Below, one piece after another: positions 8,587 through 16,933 of a stretch of 56,239 nt of DNA. Below the pieces are notes generated by a model, which was not told where the DNA came from, searched no databases, and saw only the letters and a list, made by a program, of their open reading frames with translations. The translations under genes and the position numbers were made by a program. Origin of the DNA: Symplocastrum torsivum CPER-KK1 (GTDB lineage Bacteria > Cyanobacteriota > Cyanobacteriia > Cyanobacteriales > Coleofasciculaceae); NCBI GenBank assembly GCA_019358875.1, contig JAHHIF010000052.1, forward strand, positions 1 to 56,239. Reading direction: 5' to 3'. Positions within the stretch are counted from its first letter, which is position 1. Each line of letters begins with the position of its first letter.

Positions 8587-9684
8587 CTACTGCAATAAGT
8601 TTTGTACCCAACTTGTAGGAATTAGGTTAGCTGTATCTCGAACAATCAAGAAAATACCTAAACCCAGTAATAGAACAAGTCCAGTTTGCATAATGTTCTG
8701 CTGGATTTCAAGCGGTAAAGGTTTACCCCGAACCCCTTCAATTAGCAAGAACGCCAGTTGACCACCATCAAGGGCAGGTAAGGGCAAGATATTAATAACT
8801 GCCAAGTTGATGCTAATCAGGGCAGCAAATTGGAAAAGATCCGCAAGATTTGAACGAGCAACATTCGCTCCAATCCGAACAATCTCAACAGGGCCAGAAA
8901 CCTGTCCAGCCGTTTCGCCAAAGTTACTAATCAGTTGCCCAAAACCTTGAACGATAAGAATGGCAACGCGCTCAAATTCTTCGGCAGCGGTGCTGAAAGC
9001 CTCCAAAATATTACTGGCTCGCTTACGCACAATCGTGCCATTGGGAGCAAGCTGCACACCAATCCGACCTTTACCGTCTTGTCCTGGTTCTGGCTTTACC
9101 GTAATTGACAGGCTTTGTTGATTTCGCTGAACTGTCAACTCTAGGGGTTGGTTCGGAGATTTCTGAATCGTCTTTTTCAGTGCCTCCGTCGCTTCTAAAC
9201 CTGTCCCCAAATCTTGACCATCTATGGCTAAAACAACATCGCCGGGTTTAATACCTGCTTTTTGGGCGATAGCACTACTTTCTGCGGCAACTTGAGGAAT
9301 CAGAACACCCGCTTCGTTGAAGCCAGGAATACCAACTGTTCCTGCTTGTGTGACAAGGAGGAAGTAAGCAAAAATCAGGTTGGCAATGACACCAGCACTA
9401 ATAACAATCGCTCGGTCTAAAACCGGGCGGTTGCGTAGCAAATTCGGGTCATCAGGAGGAATATCGCTATCGGGGTCATCATCTGGAAAACCAACGAAAC
9501 CGCCTAAAGGAAAGGCACGGATAGCATACTCAGTTTCTGGTCCTTGGTACTTCCATAGGATTGGACCAAATCCCAGGGAAAAGCGATTGGCGTAGATTCC
9601 CTGAAGACGAGCTGCCATGAAATGACCCAGCTCATGGACTACAATCAAAATCGCCAAAACTGCGATCGCTGCCAAAATTGACAT
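8587..9684 (-). CDS. rseP: M50 site-2 zinc protease, RseP-like
   Basis: This intramembrane metalloprotease would cut single-pass membrane substrates such as anti-sigma factors. The 365-residue protein carries the zinc motif HELGH at 17-21 inside the first membrane helix. A central PDZ domain follows (AQKAGIKPGDVVLAIDGQDL), then the second zinc-ligand motif NILPLPALDGGQ in a later membrane helix. One PDZ domain is visible, against two in E. coli RseP, as is usual in cyanobacteria. It lies between serS and nth on the same strand. The substrate is unknown. Confidence 0.93.
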   Translation of the reverse strand: MSILAAIAVLAILIVVHELGHFMAARLQGIYANRFSLGFGPILWKYQGPETEYAIRAFPLGGFVGFPDDDPDSDIPPDDPNLLRNRPVLDRAIVISAGVIANLIFAYFLLVTQAGTVGIPGFNEAGVLIPQVAAESSAIAQKAGIKPGDVVLAIDGQDLGTGLEATEALKKTIQKSPNQPLELTVQRNQQSLSITVKPEPGQDGKGRIGVQLAPNGTIVRKRASNILEAFSTAAEEFERVAILIVQGFGQLISNFGETAGQVSGPVEIVRIGANVARSNLADLFQFAALISINLAVINILPLPALDGGQLAFLLIEGVRGKPLPLEIQQNIMQTGLVLLLGLGIFLIVRDTANLIPTSWVQNLLQ

Positions 9685-9776
9685 AAGTGTTTTTTAATGT
9701 AACGATAGCTTGCGTTTTTTCATTGTACGGTTTGTCGCCAGCTAGCGGCTTGCCTCCTTGGTATAGCAACTAGCTT

Positions 9777-9818
9777 TCAGCGGTCAGCGTTCAGCGTTCA
9801 GCAGTCAGCAGTCAGCTT
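9777..9818. repeat. Heptameric short tandem repeat (TCAGCNN x6)
   Basis: Six consecutive 7-base units of form TCAGC(GG/GT/GT/AG/AG/TT) lie in the gap between serS (stop at 9819) and the rseP-like gene. Short tandemly repeated heptamers of this type are a known feature of filamentous cyanobacterial genomes. They are non-coding and copy number usually varies between strains. Confidence 0.75.
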
Positions 9819-11102
9819 TTACAAGACTTCGCGTCCTAGGTAGGGTTGCAGCACTTCTGGTATTTTTACTGTGCCATCAGGTTGTTGATAGTTTTCTAGA
9901 ATTGCTGACATTGTTCGCCCAACTGCTAATCCTGAACCATTCAGGGCATGAACCAACTGTGTTCCCTTTTTGCCAGCTTCTTTGAAACGAATGTTGCCCC
10001 GTCTTGATTGGAAATCAAAGCAATTTGAGCAGCTAGAAATTTCACGATATTTTCCAGCCGAGGGTAGCCAAACTTCCAAGTCATAGGTTTTGGCAGCAGC
10101 AAAGCCCAAGTCCCCCGTACACAGTTCCATAATCCGGTAGGGTAGTTTCAAGGCTTCCAAGATTGCCGCCGCATCCTGAACCAGTTTTTGATGCTCCTCT
10201 TCGGAGGTAGAGGGATGGACAATTTTTACGAGTTCAACTTTATTAAACTGATGGAGTCGAATCAGTCCTCGTGTGTCTCGTCCGTAGCTACCCGCTTCCC
10301 GGCGAAAGCAAGGTGTATAGGCACAGTGATAGATAGGTAACTCAGATGCCTCTAAAACTTCATCTCGGTAGAGGTTGACGAGCGGGACTTCAGCGGTAGG
10401 TGTGAGCCATAAATCATCAGGTTCGCACTTAAAGCTTTCTTCAGCAAACTTAGGTAACTGCCCTGTAGCTGTCAGGGATTGGCTGTTGATAAGAAGTGGT
10501 GGCATTACTTCGACGTAACCAGCAGCAGTTTGCTTGTCGAGCATGAAGCTGATTAAGGCTCGTTCTAATGCAGCCCCTGCACCAATTAACGTGACAAACC
10601 GACTTTGAGCAATCTTTACTGCCCGTTCAAAGTTGAGAATGCCAAGCTTTTCCCCAATTTCCCAATGGGGGAGAATCTTGTCATTTTGGGGAATGTATTC
10701 GTCACCCCAACGCCGCACTTCTACATTTTCTTCTTCACTCTTACCAACTGGCGTTGAATCGCTGGGTAAGTTAGGCAGGGGTAATAGGAGGGCTTCTATC
10801 TCGGCTTTTAGGTCTTTTTCCTGCGGCTCTAAATTACTGAGAGTTGCTTTGATTTGGTTGCCTTCATCCCGAAGCGCTTGCAGTTCTGGCGCATCAGGAG
10901 CGCTACCTGCTTTGATTTTTTGACCAATCAGCTTACCAATTTCGTTACTACGGGCTTGCAGTTGAGTGCGTTGTGTCTCTAGTTCCCGTTGACGTTGGTT
11001 GAGAGCCAGAATTGGCTGAAGGTCATATTGACCAACACCGCGTTTATCTAATCGTTCTTGGACGCTTTGTGGATTTTCCCGAATTTGCTTTAGGTCAAGC
11101 AC
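9819..11102 (-). CDS. serS: Seryl-tRNA synthetase
   Basis: This class II synthetase charges tRNA-Ser with serine. The 427-residue sequence begins (GTG start) with MLDLKQIRENP and a long antiparallel coiled-coil arm (about 1-110) that binds the tRNA. The catalytic core has LTPTAEVPLVNLYRDE, motif 2 FRREAGSYGRDTRGLIRLHQ, and motif 3 around REISSCSNCFDFQSRR and NGSGLAVGRT. Length is typical. It is first in a same-strand series serS, rseP-like, nth. Confidence 0.97.
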   Translation of the reverse strand: MLDLKQIRENPQSVQERLDKRGVGQYDLQPILALNQRQRELETQRTQLQARSNEIGKLIGQKIKAGSAPDAPELQALRDEGNQIKATLSNLEPQEKDLKAEIEALLLPLPNLPSDSTPVGKSEEENVEVRRWGDEYIPQNDKILPHWEIGEKLGILNFERAVKIAQSRFVTLIGAGAALERALISFMLDKQTAAGYVEVMPPLLINSQSLTATGQLPKFAEESFKCEPDDLWLTPTAEVPLVNLYRDEVLEASELPIYHCAYTPCFRREAGSYGRDTRGLIRLHQFNKVELVKIVHPSTSEEEHQKLVQDAAAILEALKLPYRIMELCTGDLGFAAAKTYDLEVWLPSAGKYREISSCSNCFDFQSRRGNIRFKEAGKKGTQLVHALNGSGLAVGRTMSAILENYQQPDGTVKIPEVLQPYLGREVL

Positions 11103-11345
11103 AGATTTTCTCTACTACTGGGCAAGGGTTGCCGACGGCACGCGCAAGGCTTGTTGTGTGAAGAGTGCCAATTTCCAGGATACAAGAGGAGTGCAATCAA
11201 CTGAGTTTTCCCAATGTGACACAGTTCGTTCTCAAAGTACAATTTAGCGATCGCAAAAGTGCTTGGAGACGCCTGAATCATGACTTCGAGAGGAAAAGGG
11301 AAAAAATGCGATCGCACTCTTGAGTAATCTTGCCGAGGAGGCTGA

Positions 11346-13520
11346 TTAGCTTATTTCTAGACGCACCAATGCATTGTAGTCTGGAACTCCTTCCTTAGAA
11401 CGCTTACTCTTATCCAGCAACACATTCCCTTCCGGCCAATGCACTTGCAAGTTTCCTGGTTTAATGGGTGCAATGTATACTCGCCCTTTTAACTCTCCCA
11501 AGTCATTCCTAAGAATTACCGCATCGCCATCCTTTAATCCCAACTGTTCTGCATCAACCTGACTCATCAGCACTGCCTCTCGCACCGCTCCTGTAATCGC
11601 ATCCTTGCGCTCTTGCACCATGCTGTTGAACTGCTTGCCTCGGCGCGTTGCTACCAGGAAACAGCCCTCTGGTAATTCTCGTTGGGACAAAGACAAGGCT
11701 GCAAAATGCGCTTTCCCATCCGGTGTTGGGAAGTTCCAGCCAAAGCATAGATGCGCTCCTCCATACTGAAACTGGTCGCCTGCTTCCTTTAAGTGCTGGA
11801 TTCCGGCATACTGAGGAATAAGCTGAGCAATCTCTTGGCGAATTGCAGACGTACTATCGAACCCAAGCTTATTTGCTAAATCCGGTCGCACGCGCTCAGC
11901 CAGTTCCATAAACACGTCCCACTCTGGACGCGCCTCTCCAATTCGAGGTCTAGGAATTTCCGGGCTGAAAATTACCCGTCGTTCGGTGCTAGTTTCGGTA
12001 ACGCCTCCTGGCACTTCGTAGCGCGTTGTTGCAGGTAGCAGTACCACTGTATCCTCTGGCTCCACGAGCATCTGCGTTGAAAGAACAATATCCATGTGAA
12101 CCCGCAGGGGTACACGCTTTAGTGCCTCCTCCACATAATCAGGTTCAGGCAAAACCTCTAAGAAGTTGCCTCCTACCGAAAACAACACATCTAGTTGTCC
12201 CTCATAGGCAGCATCAATCATTTCCGAAGCAATTAAACCCTGAGTGGTGGGTACTTCAAAGCCCCATTGTTCACTCAGTTTTGCCGCATTCTCTGGAGTA
12301 ATCGGCTTACCACCGGGTAAGACAGTGGCGTAGCAGCCCATCTCAGCCCCTCCTTGTACGCCAGAGTGTCCCCGAATCGGCATCAAGCCGCACCCTTCTC
12401 TGCCCACGAATCCTTTCGTCAAGGCAAGGTTGATAATTGATAGCACGTTGTCTTCGCCGCACTCATGCTGGGTAATGCCCATGCTCCAAACAAACACAGC
12501 TTTGTCAGCTTCACCGACCATTTTGGCAAAGGCATACATCTCCTCGCGGGTTGCCCCAGAGATACGCTCTAATTCTTCCCAAGACTGGGCAGCAAGTGAG
12601 GCTTGTAGTTCATCAAAGTCTGTAGTGTAGCGATCGATAAACGATTGATTTACCCAGCCATTATCAATCATATGTTTGACGGTGCCATTCAGGAAGGCAA
12701 TATCCCCGCCCATATTCACAAGGAAGAAGTCTTCTGCAAATTTGGTGCCAAAAAGAGCGCTTTCAGGAATCGAAGGCACCCAGTAGCGTTCCATTCCTGG
12801 TTCCCGGTAGGTGTTGATGACGACAATTCGAGTACCCGCTTTTTTTGCCCAATGTAGATACTTGACCGTAACGGGCTGGTTGTTAGCGACATTGGAACCA
12901 ATGAAAACTAATAAATCTGTACCAATCCAGTCTTTATAAGAGCAAGTAGTAGCGGCTGCACCTAATGCCGCTTTCAGTCCAGCCGTACTCGGAGAGTAGC
13001 AAATGCGGGCAGCGTTGTCAATGTTATTGCTTCCCATTGCCCGGACGGCTTTCTGGGTAGCGTAGTAGGTTTCGTTGACAGTGCCTCGGCTAGTGATGTA
13101 GAAACTGAGTCGATTAGGTAAGGACGCACGGATACGGGATGCTATGACATCTAAAGCCTCATCCCAGCTAACTCGACGGAAGCCTTTCTCCCCCCGTTGC
13201 CGCATCATTGGGTAGGGAAGTCGCCCTAAATCACGGAGTTCGGCGCTTTTTTGCCCCCTGAGTTGAGAAACATCCTCCAACAATTGGGCATCAAAAGCTG
13301 GCATGGTATTCATCCGCAACAGCCGTAGCCGAACATTACAGACATGAATGCCATCAACTGTCCAATCTTTCATCCCAGTTGTCCCTAAGGCGCAACCGTC
13401 ACAGACACCTTTATTAAGGATTTCCCAAGCATAAGGCAATTGGTCTCGGCTCATCCAAGCCGCTCTAAAGACTTCCCAGTAATTATTGGGGTATTGTTCG
13501 CCAATACCGAAAGGTTTCAA
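11346..13520 (-). CDS. FdhF/YdeP-family molybdopterin oxidoreductase
   Basis: A large molybdopterin-guanine-dinucleotide protein (724 residues from a TTG start) related to formate dehydrogenase alpha subunits and E. coli YdeP. Near the N-terminus it has CDGCALGTTGMKDWT followed by a spaced Cys, not the canonical formate dehydrogenase Fe-S pattern. Pterin-binding segments include FYITSRGTVNET, MGITQHECGEDNV and RGHSGVQGG. The C-terminal MopB-type barrel has DGDAVILRNDLGEL. The start is uncertain: residues PNKGWNPSHWAS are encoded just upstream in the same frame, but an in-frame TAA (13557-13559) separates them from an ATG at 13568. The physiological substrate is unknown. Confidence 0.85.
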   Translation of the reverse strand: MKPFGIGEQYPNNYWEVFRAAWMSRDQLPYAWEILNKGVCDGCALGTTGMKDWTVDGIHVCNVRLRLLRMNTMPAFDAQLLEDVSQLRGQKSAELRDLGRLPYPMMRQRGEKGFRRVSWDEALDVIASRIRASLPNRLSFYITSRGTVNETYYATQKAVRAMGSNNIDNAARICYSPSTAGLKAALGAAATTCSYKDWIGTDLLVFIGSNVANNQPVTVKYLHWAKKAGTRIVVINTYREPGMERYWVPSIPESALFGTKFAEDFFLVNMGGDIAFLNGTVKHMIDNGWVNQSFIDRYTTDFDELQASLAAQSWEELERISGATREEMYAFAKMVGEADKAVFVWSMGITQHECGEDNVLSIINLALTKGFVGREGCGLMPIRGHSGVQGGAEMGCYATVLPGGKPITPENAAKLSEQWGFEVPTTQGLIASEMIDAAYEGQLDVLFSVGGNFLEVLPEPDYVEEALKRVPLRVHMDIVLSTQMLVEPEDTVVLLPATTRYEVPGGVTETSTERRVIFSPEIPRPRIGEARPEWDVFMELAERVRPDLANKLGFDSTSAIRQEIAQLIPQYAGIQHLKEAGDQFQYGGAHLCFGWNFPTPDGKAHFAALSLSQRELPEGCFLVATRRGKQFNSMVQERKDAITGAVREAVLMSQVDAEQLGLKDGDAVILRNDLGELKGRVYIAPIKPGNLQVHWPEGNVLLDKSKRSKEGVPDYNALVRLEIS

Positions 13521-13786
13521 ACTCGCCCAGTGCGAAGGATTCCAGCCCTTATTGGGTTAACGCAACATAATGAGGGGATACTCCAAATCTTGCGGCTAGA
13601 TCAAGCTACGATAGGCTGGCAAGTGCCAAGCCTGATAAACATGCTAAATTTTATTTTATTTTACACGGCTACCTATAAATAAATCCCTTAGAGTTTTGGT
13701 CTAAATTCCGAAGAATTAAGGTTAAAAAAAGTTTTTAAGTAGCGAAATACACAATAAGTTCAATTAGTTTATCAATCATTAAGTAG

Positions 13787-15403
13787 ATGACAGAGACCTT
13801 ATGGGAAATCGAACAGCAATTTCAAACTCTATTTAAATTTGCTTCAACTGGCATAGCACTTATTAGTCCACTAGGAATGCTTAGCCAAACGAACCAGAGT
13901 TTTCAAGAACTGTTTGGTTACACAGCAGAAGAACTTAAAAACTTTTCGTTTATTGAACTGACTTATCCAGACGACCGAGGCGAGACTTCTAAAATATTCC
14001 AGGAAATACTGGTAGGAAACCGTACTCACTGCAACTGGGAAAAGCAATACTGCCGAAAAGATGGTCGTCTTATCTGGGCTAATATATCAGCTACTCTTGT
14101 CTGTGATGCTAATGACTTGCCTCGGTATGTACTCATAATGATTCAAGATACTTGTGGGCATAAACAGGCACACTCAAGTTTACAGGATGCTCAGGCTCGG
14201 CTGGAAAAACAGGTACTTGAGCAAACGGCTGAACTTACACAGATGAATCAGCTACTTAAGCAAGAAATAGCTGAGCGGCAGAAGGTACAGGAATCACTCC
14301 AAGCTCAACAAGAATTTTTGCAAACGTTATTTAATCTCTACCCCAATACAATTTTTGCCAGAGGTAGCTTTGCCGTAGTGACTGATGCAAATACGCTTCA
14401 GTCAATGGAATCAGAACTGCAACAAGCCAAGGAACAACTGCGAGCTGTTTTGGATGCTATGCCTGGGTTTGTTGCTTGGATTAATTCTGAAGGAAAATAT
14501 CTTGGGGTCAATCAGTATATGGCTGATGCCTTCAATTTATCACCTGATATATTTATTGGACAAGAATTAGGATTCCTCAAAAATAGCCCTAATCTAGCTG
14601 AATTTATGACTCATTTTATCGCAGAATCAATTCAAACAAGTAATCAAGTTGTTGAAGCACAAATCAATGGTTCAACCCGAAACTATTTAGTCGCTGCTCA
14701 GAAGTACTGTCAAAATTCTCTTGCTGTGATCGTTGGAATTGATATTACAAAGCACAAGGAAGCAGAGGCACAGATTCAAGCATCACTGCAAGAAAAAGAA
14801 GTCTTACTTCAGGAAGTTCATCATCGAGTCAAAAATAACTTACAAGTCATTTCTAGTTTGCTCGATTTGCAGTCGCAACAAATTGAGGAGCAAGCGACGC
14901 TAGAAATATTTCGGGAAAGCCAGAACCGCGTCAAGTCAATGGCTCTTGTTCACGAGAAATTGTATAAATCTCAAGATTTTGCTAAAATTAATTTTGCTGA
15001 ATATACTGAAAGCTTGACAAGTTACTTGTTTAAAGCTTATCAATTCAATCGAGACAAGATTACCTTAGAATTAACCCTTGATGAAGTAACGTTAAATATT
15101 GACACGGCTATTCCTTGCGGTTTAATTGTTAATGAGTTAGTATCGAACTCTCTCAAACATGCCTTTCCCAATAATCAATCAGGCACAATTCGCATTAGTA
15201 TGTTTGCTGATGAAACACAGCAGTTTAACCTCATTGTTGAAGATAATGGGGTTGGGTTTCCTCCGGATTGGAATCTAAAGCAGTCACAGTCACTAGGTAT
15301 TCAGTTAGTCCATGTTTTAACGAAACAAATCAAGGGTAAAGTTGAACTTAACAACAGCCTAGGAAGCCGATTCTGTGTGAGCTTTCCTGTCATTAAAGAT
15401 TAG
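13787..15403 (+). CDS. PAS-domain sensor histidine kinase (HisKA_2/HATPase)
   Basis: A 538-residue soluble kinase with no membrane segment, so it senses cytoplasmic signals. Order: PAS/PAC (about 10-130), a coiled coil (about 135-180), a second PAS-like domain (about 215-325), and a HisKA_2 domain with HHRVKNNLQVISSLLDLQ (His345/346 is the phosphosite). An HATPase domain follows with N-box NELVSNSLKHAF, DNGVGFP and SLGIQLV. The HHRVKNN type is common in phytochrome-like and light- or stress-responsive kinases. The receiver-PAS gene starts 20 bp downstream on the same strand and is the likely partner. Confidence 0.92.
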   Translation: MTETLWEIEQQFQTLFKFASTGIALISPLGMLSQTNQSFQELFGYTAEELKNFSFIELTYPDDRGETSKIFQEILVGNRTHCNWEKQYCRKDGRLIWANISATLVCDANDLPRYVLIMIQDTCGHKQAHSSLQDAQARLEKQVLEQTAELTQMNQLLKQEIAERQKVQESLQAQQEFLQTLFNLYPNTIFARGSFAVVTDANTLQSMESELQQAKEQLRAVLDAMPGFVAWINSEGKYLGVNQYMADAFNLSPDIFIGQELGFLKNSPNLAEFMTHFIAESIQTSNQVVEAQINGSTRNYLVAAQKYCQNSLAVIVGIDITKHKEAEAQIQASLQEKEVLLQEVHHRVKNNLQVISSLLDLQSQQIEEQATLEIFRESQNRVKSMALVHEKLYKSQDFAKINFAEYTESLTSYLFKAYQFNRDKITLELTLDEVTLNIDTAIPCGLIVNELVSNSLKHAFPNNQSGTIRISMFADETQQFNLIVEDNGVGFPPDWNLKQSQSLGIQLVHVLTKQIKGKVELNNSLGSRFCVSFPVIKD

Positions 15404-15423
15404 AACAAAGTAGATTCATCATT

Positions 15424-16341
15424 GTGAGAGCGAGACTGTTAATTGTTGAAGATGAAGGCATTGTTGCCTTAAATATTCAAAACCGATTGCAAGGACTTGG
15501 ATACAGTGTTGTCGCAACTGTTTCTTCTGGAGAAGAAGCAATCCAAGTGGCAGGAGAAACTAGACCTGACCTAATCCTAATGGATATCAAACTAGACGGA
15601 AACGTTGATGGAATCGAAGCAGCAGCAGAAATTAATCGTCTTTTTCATCTCCCAGTTGTATATCTAACTGCTTATACCAACGACGAAACTCTCAATCGTG
15701 CCAAACTTACAGAACCCTATGGATATATCCTTAAACCTTTTGAGGCAAGGGATTTATGCACGACGATTGAAGTAGCTCTATATAAGTATCAAATGGAGCA
15801 GCAGTTACGGGAAAGAGAGCAGTGGTTAGCAACAACGCTCAAAAGTATTGGTGATGCTGTAATTACAACGGATACAGAAGGCTTAGTAACCTTTATGAAT
15901 CCGGTAGCTGAAGCGCTTACCCGTTGGAGCCTAGAAGAAGTTATTGGTAATGATTTAACTCAGGTTTTCCAAACAATCAACGAAAAAACACGAGCGGTTG
16001 TACAGAATCCGGTACTGTTGGCCCTCCAACAAGGTATTACTGTTGGTTTAGATAACCATACTTTACTTGTAACCAAGGATGGTGCTGAAATTCCAATTGA
16101 TGACAGTGCGGCACCGATTAAAGATGAGGTTGGCAAAATCTTGGGAGCAGTTCTCGTCTTCCATGACAATATTGAGAAACAGCAATCAGAAGCACGTTTA
16201 CAAAAGAATAATGAGCGGCTAGAAGCTGAAGTTGCAAAGCTGTCTGAACAGTTAAGTCAGGCAAATGCCCAATTAAGACAAATGGAGGAACAGTTACGAA
16301 TAGAGATGGCTCAGCGGCAAGGCTTAGAAAGAGAAAATTAA
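15424..16341 (+). CDS. Response regulator with receiver, PAS and C-terminal coiled coil
   Basis: A 305-residue protein starting with GTG. A CheY-like receiver (about 1-120) has the acidic pair VEDEG, phospho-acceptor Asp54 in LILMDIKLDG, and the conserved Lys in YILKPFEA. A PAS domain (about 135-250; IGDAVITTDTEGLVTFMNP) and a long coiled coil (about 250-305) follow. No output domain is present. The end in a coiled coil (MAQRQGLEREN) resembles the linker that normally precedes a kinase or cyclase module. It is either a signalling adaptor or a truncated larger protein. It probably receives phosphate from the kinase 20 bp upstream. Confidence 0.9.
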   Translation: MRARLLIVEDEGIVALNIQNRLQGLGYSVVATVSSGEEAIQVAGETRPDLILMDIKLDGNVDGIEAAAEINRLFHLPVVYLTAYTNDETLNRAKLTEPYGYILKPFEARDLCTTIEVALYKYQMEQQLREREQWLATTLKSIGDAVITTDTEGLVTFMNPVAEALTRWSLEEVIGNDLTQVFQTINEKTRAVVQNPVLLALQQGITVGLDNHTLLVTKDGAEIPIDDSAAPIKDEVGKILGAVLVFHDNIEKQQSEARLQKNNERLEAEVAKLSEQLSQANAQLRQMEEQLRIEMAQRQGLEREN

Positions 16342-16441
16342 GATTCGATGAAGCTTGACTGAAGAAACTTGACTTCAATTAAACTTGTGATAAAACTATT
16401 GTTAATCAGTAGCCGAAACTGTAGGTGCAGTCTCTAGAAGT

Positions 16442-16567
16442 GTGGACACGATAGAAGAAAGGAACTGGACACAGGAAAGCCGTCACAAGAATCGGGGAAG
16501 TGCTAAGTTGTTTGCCCCGATGGTGAACTTCAATGAATTGGCTGATGTGGGAGAGACTCCACCCTAA
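16442..16567 (+). CDS. Possible 41-residue peptide of unknown function
   Basis: A GTG-initiated frame whose translation has a protein-like, strongly hydrophilic composition, for example EERNWTQESRHKNRG then LFAPMVNFNELADV, ending at TAA. No clear ribosome-binding site precedes it. The frame is open for about 13 codons upstream to another stop. It could be a small gene, the relic of a larger one, or chance. Confidence 0.2.
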   Translation: MDTIEERNWTQESRHKNRGSAKLFAPMVNFNELADVGETPP

Positions 16568-16672
16568 GCTTAGCCGTCATTACTTAAATATTTGCAAACT
16601 ATTAAATAATCACACTGAGCTGAAAGGGAATAAAGGGCATTTCCTTTTGAAACAGGTTTGTCTGATGAGAGA

Positions 16673-16708
16673 GTTTAAAAACAGTAGCGTAGTTAACTGT
16701 TTTTAAAC
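16673..16708. promoter_or_regulatory. Perfect 13-bp inverted repeat upstream of the acyltransferase gene
   Basis: GTTTAAAAACAGT (16673-16685) is followed after 10 bases by its exact reverse complement (16696-16708). The stem is AT-rich and lies about 225 bp before the acyltransferase start. It may be an operator, a transcript-stabilising hairpin or a weak terminator of an upstream transcript. Confidence 0.5.
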
Positions 16709-16933
16709 TGAGATTTAGGGTTCTCTAGTCTGCCTTAGGTAGATGGGAATGAAAGAGCAATCCTGAAGTCGCGTTGTATCTCTTGATCAGCCAAAATCCG
16801 AGTGTGACTATTTAGCATTCATTAGTATTTTTGGCATTGTTGCGCCATCTGACGTTGTAGGCTTGCCCTGTAAAAGTTCGTGCTGTAAAACTACCGAGTA
16901 CAGCGTTATTCAACCCGAACACAGCTATCTGTC

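Larger units (their letters stand above)
16342..16933. other. 592-bp gap without a confident gene
   Basis: No gene of normal size fits here. It contains a possible 41-codon frame (16442-16567), a perfect 13-bp inverted repeat (16673-16708), and the leader of the MBOAT gene. No tRNA-like or recognised riboswitch motif was seen. The region could carry decayed sequence from the end of the receiver-PAS gene, a regulatory RNA, or a long 5' leader. Confidence 0.6.

Noticed and set aside
11090..11317. A 75-residue minus-strand frame upstream of serS
   Set aside because: It overlaps the serS start, has no family resemblance and no ribosome-binding site.
16342..16933. Group II intron, tRNA or known riboswitch in the long gap
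   Set aside because: No domain V-like hairpin, T-loop motif or recognised aptamer core could be found by eye.
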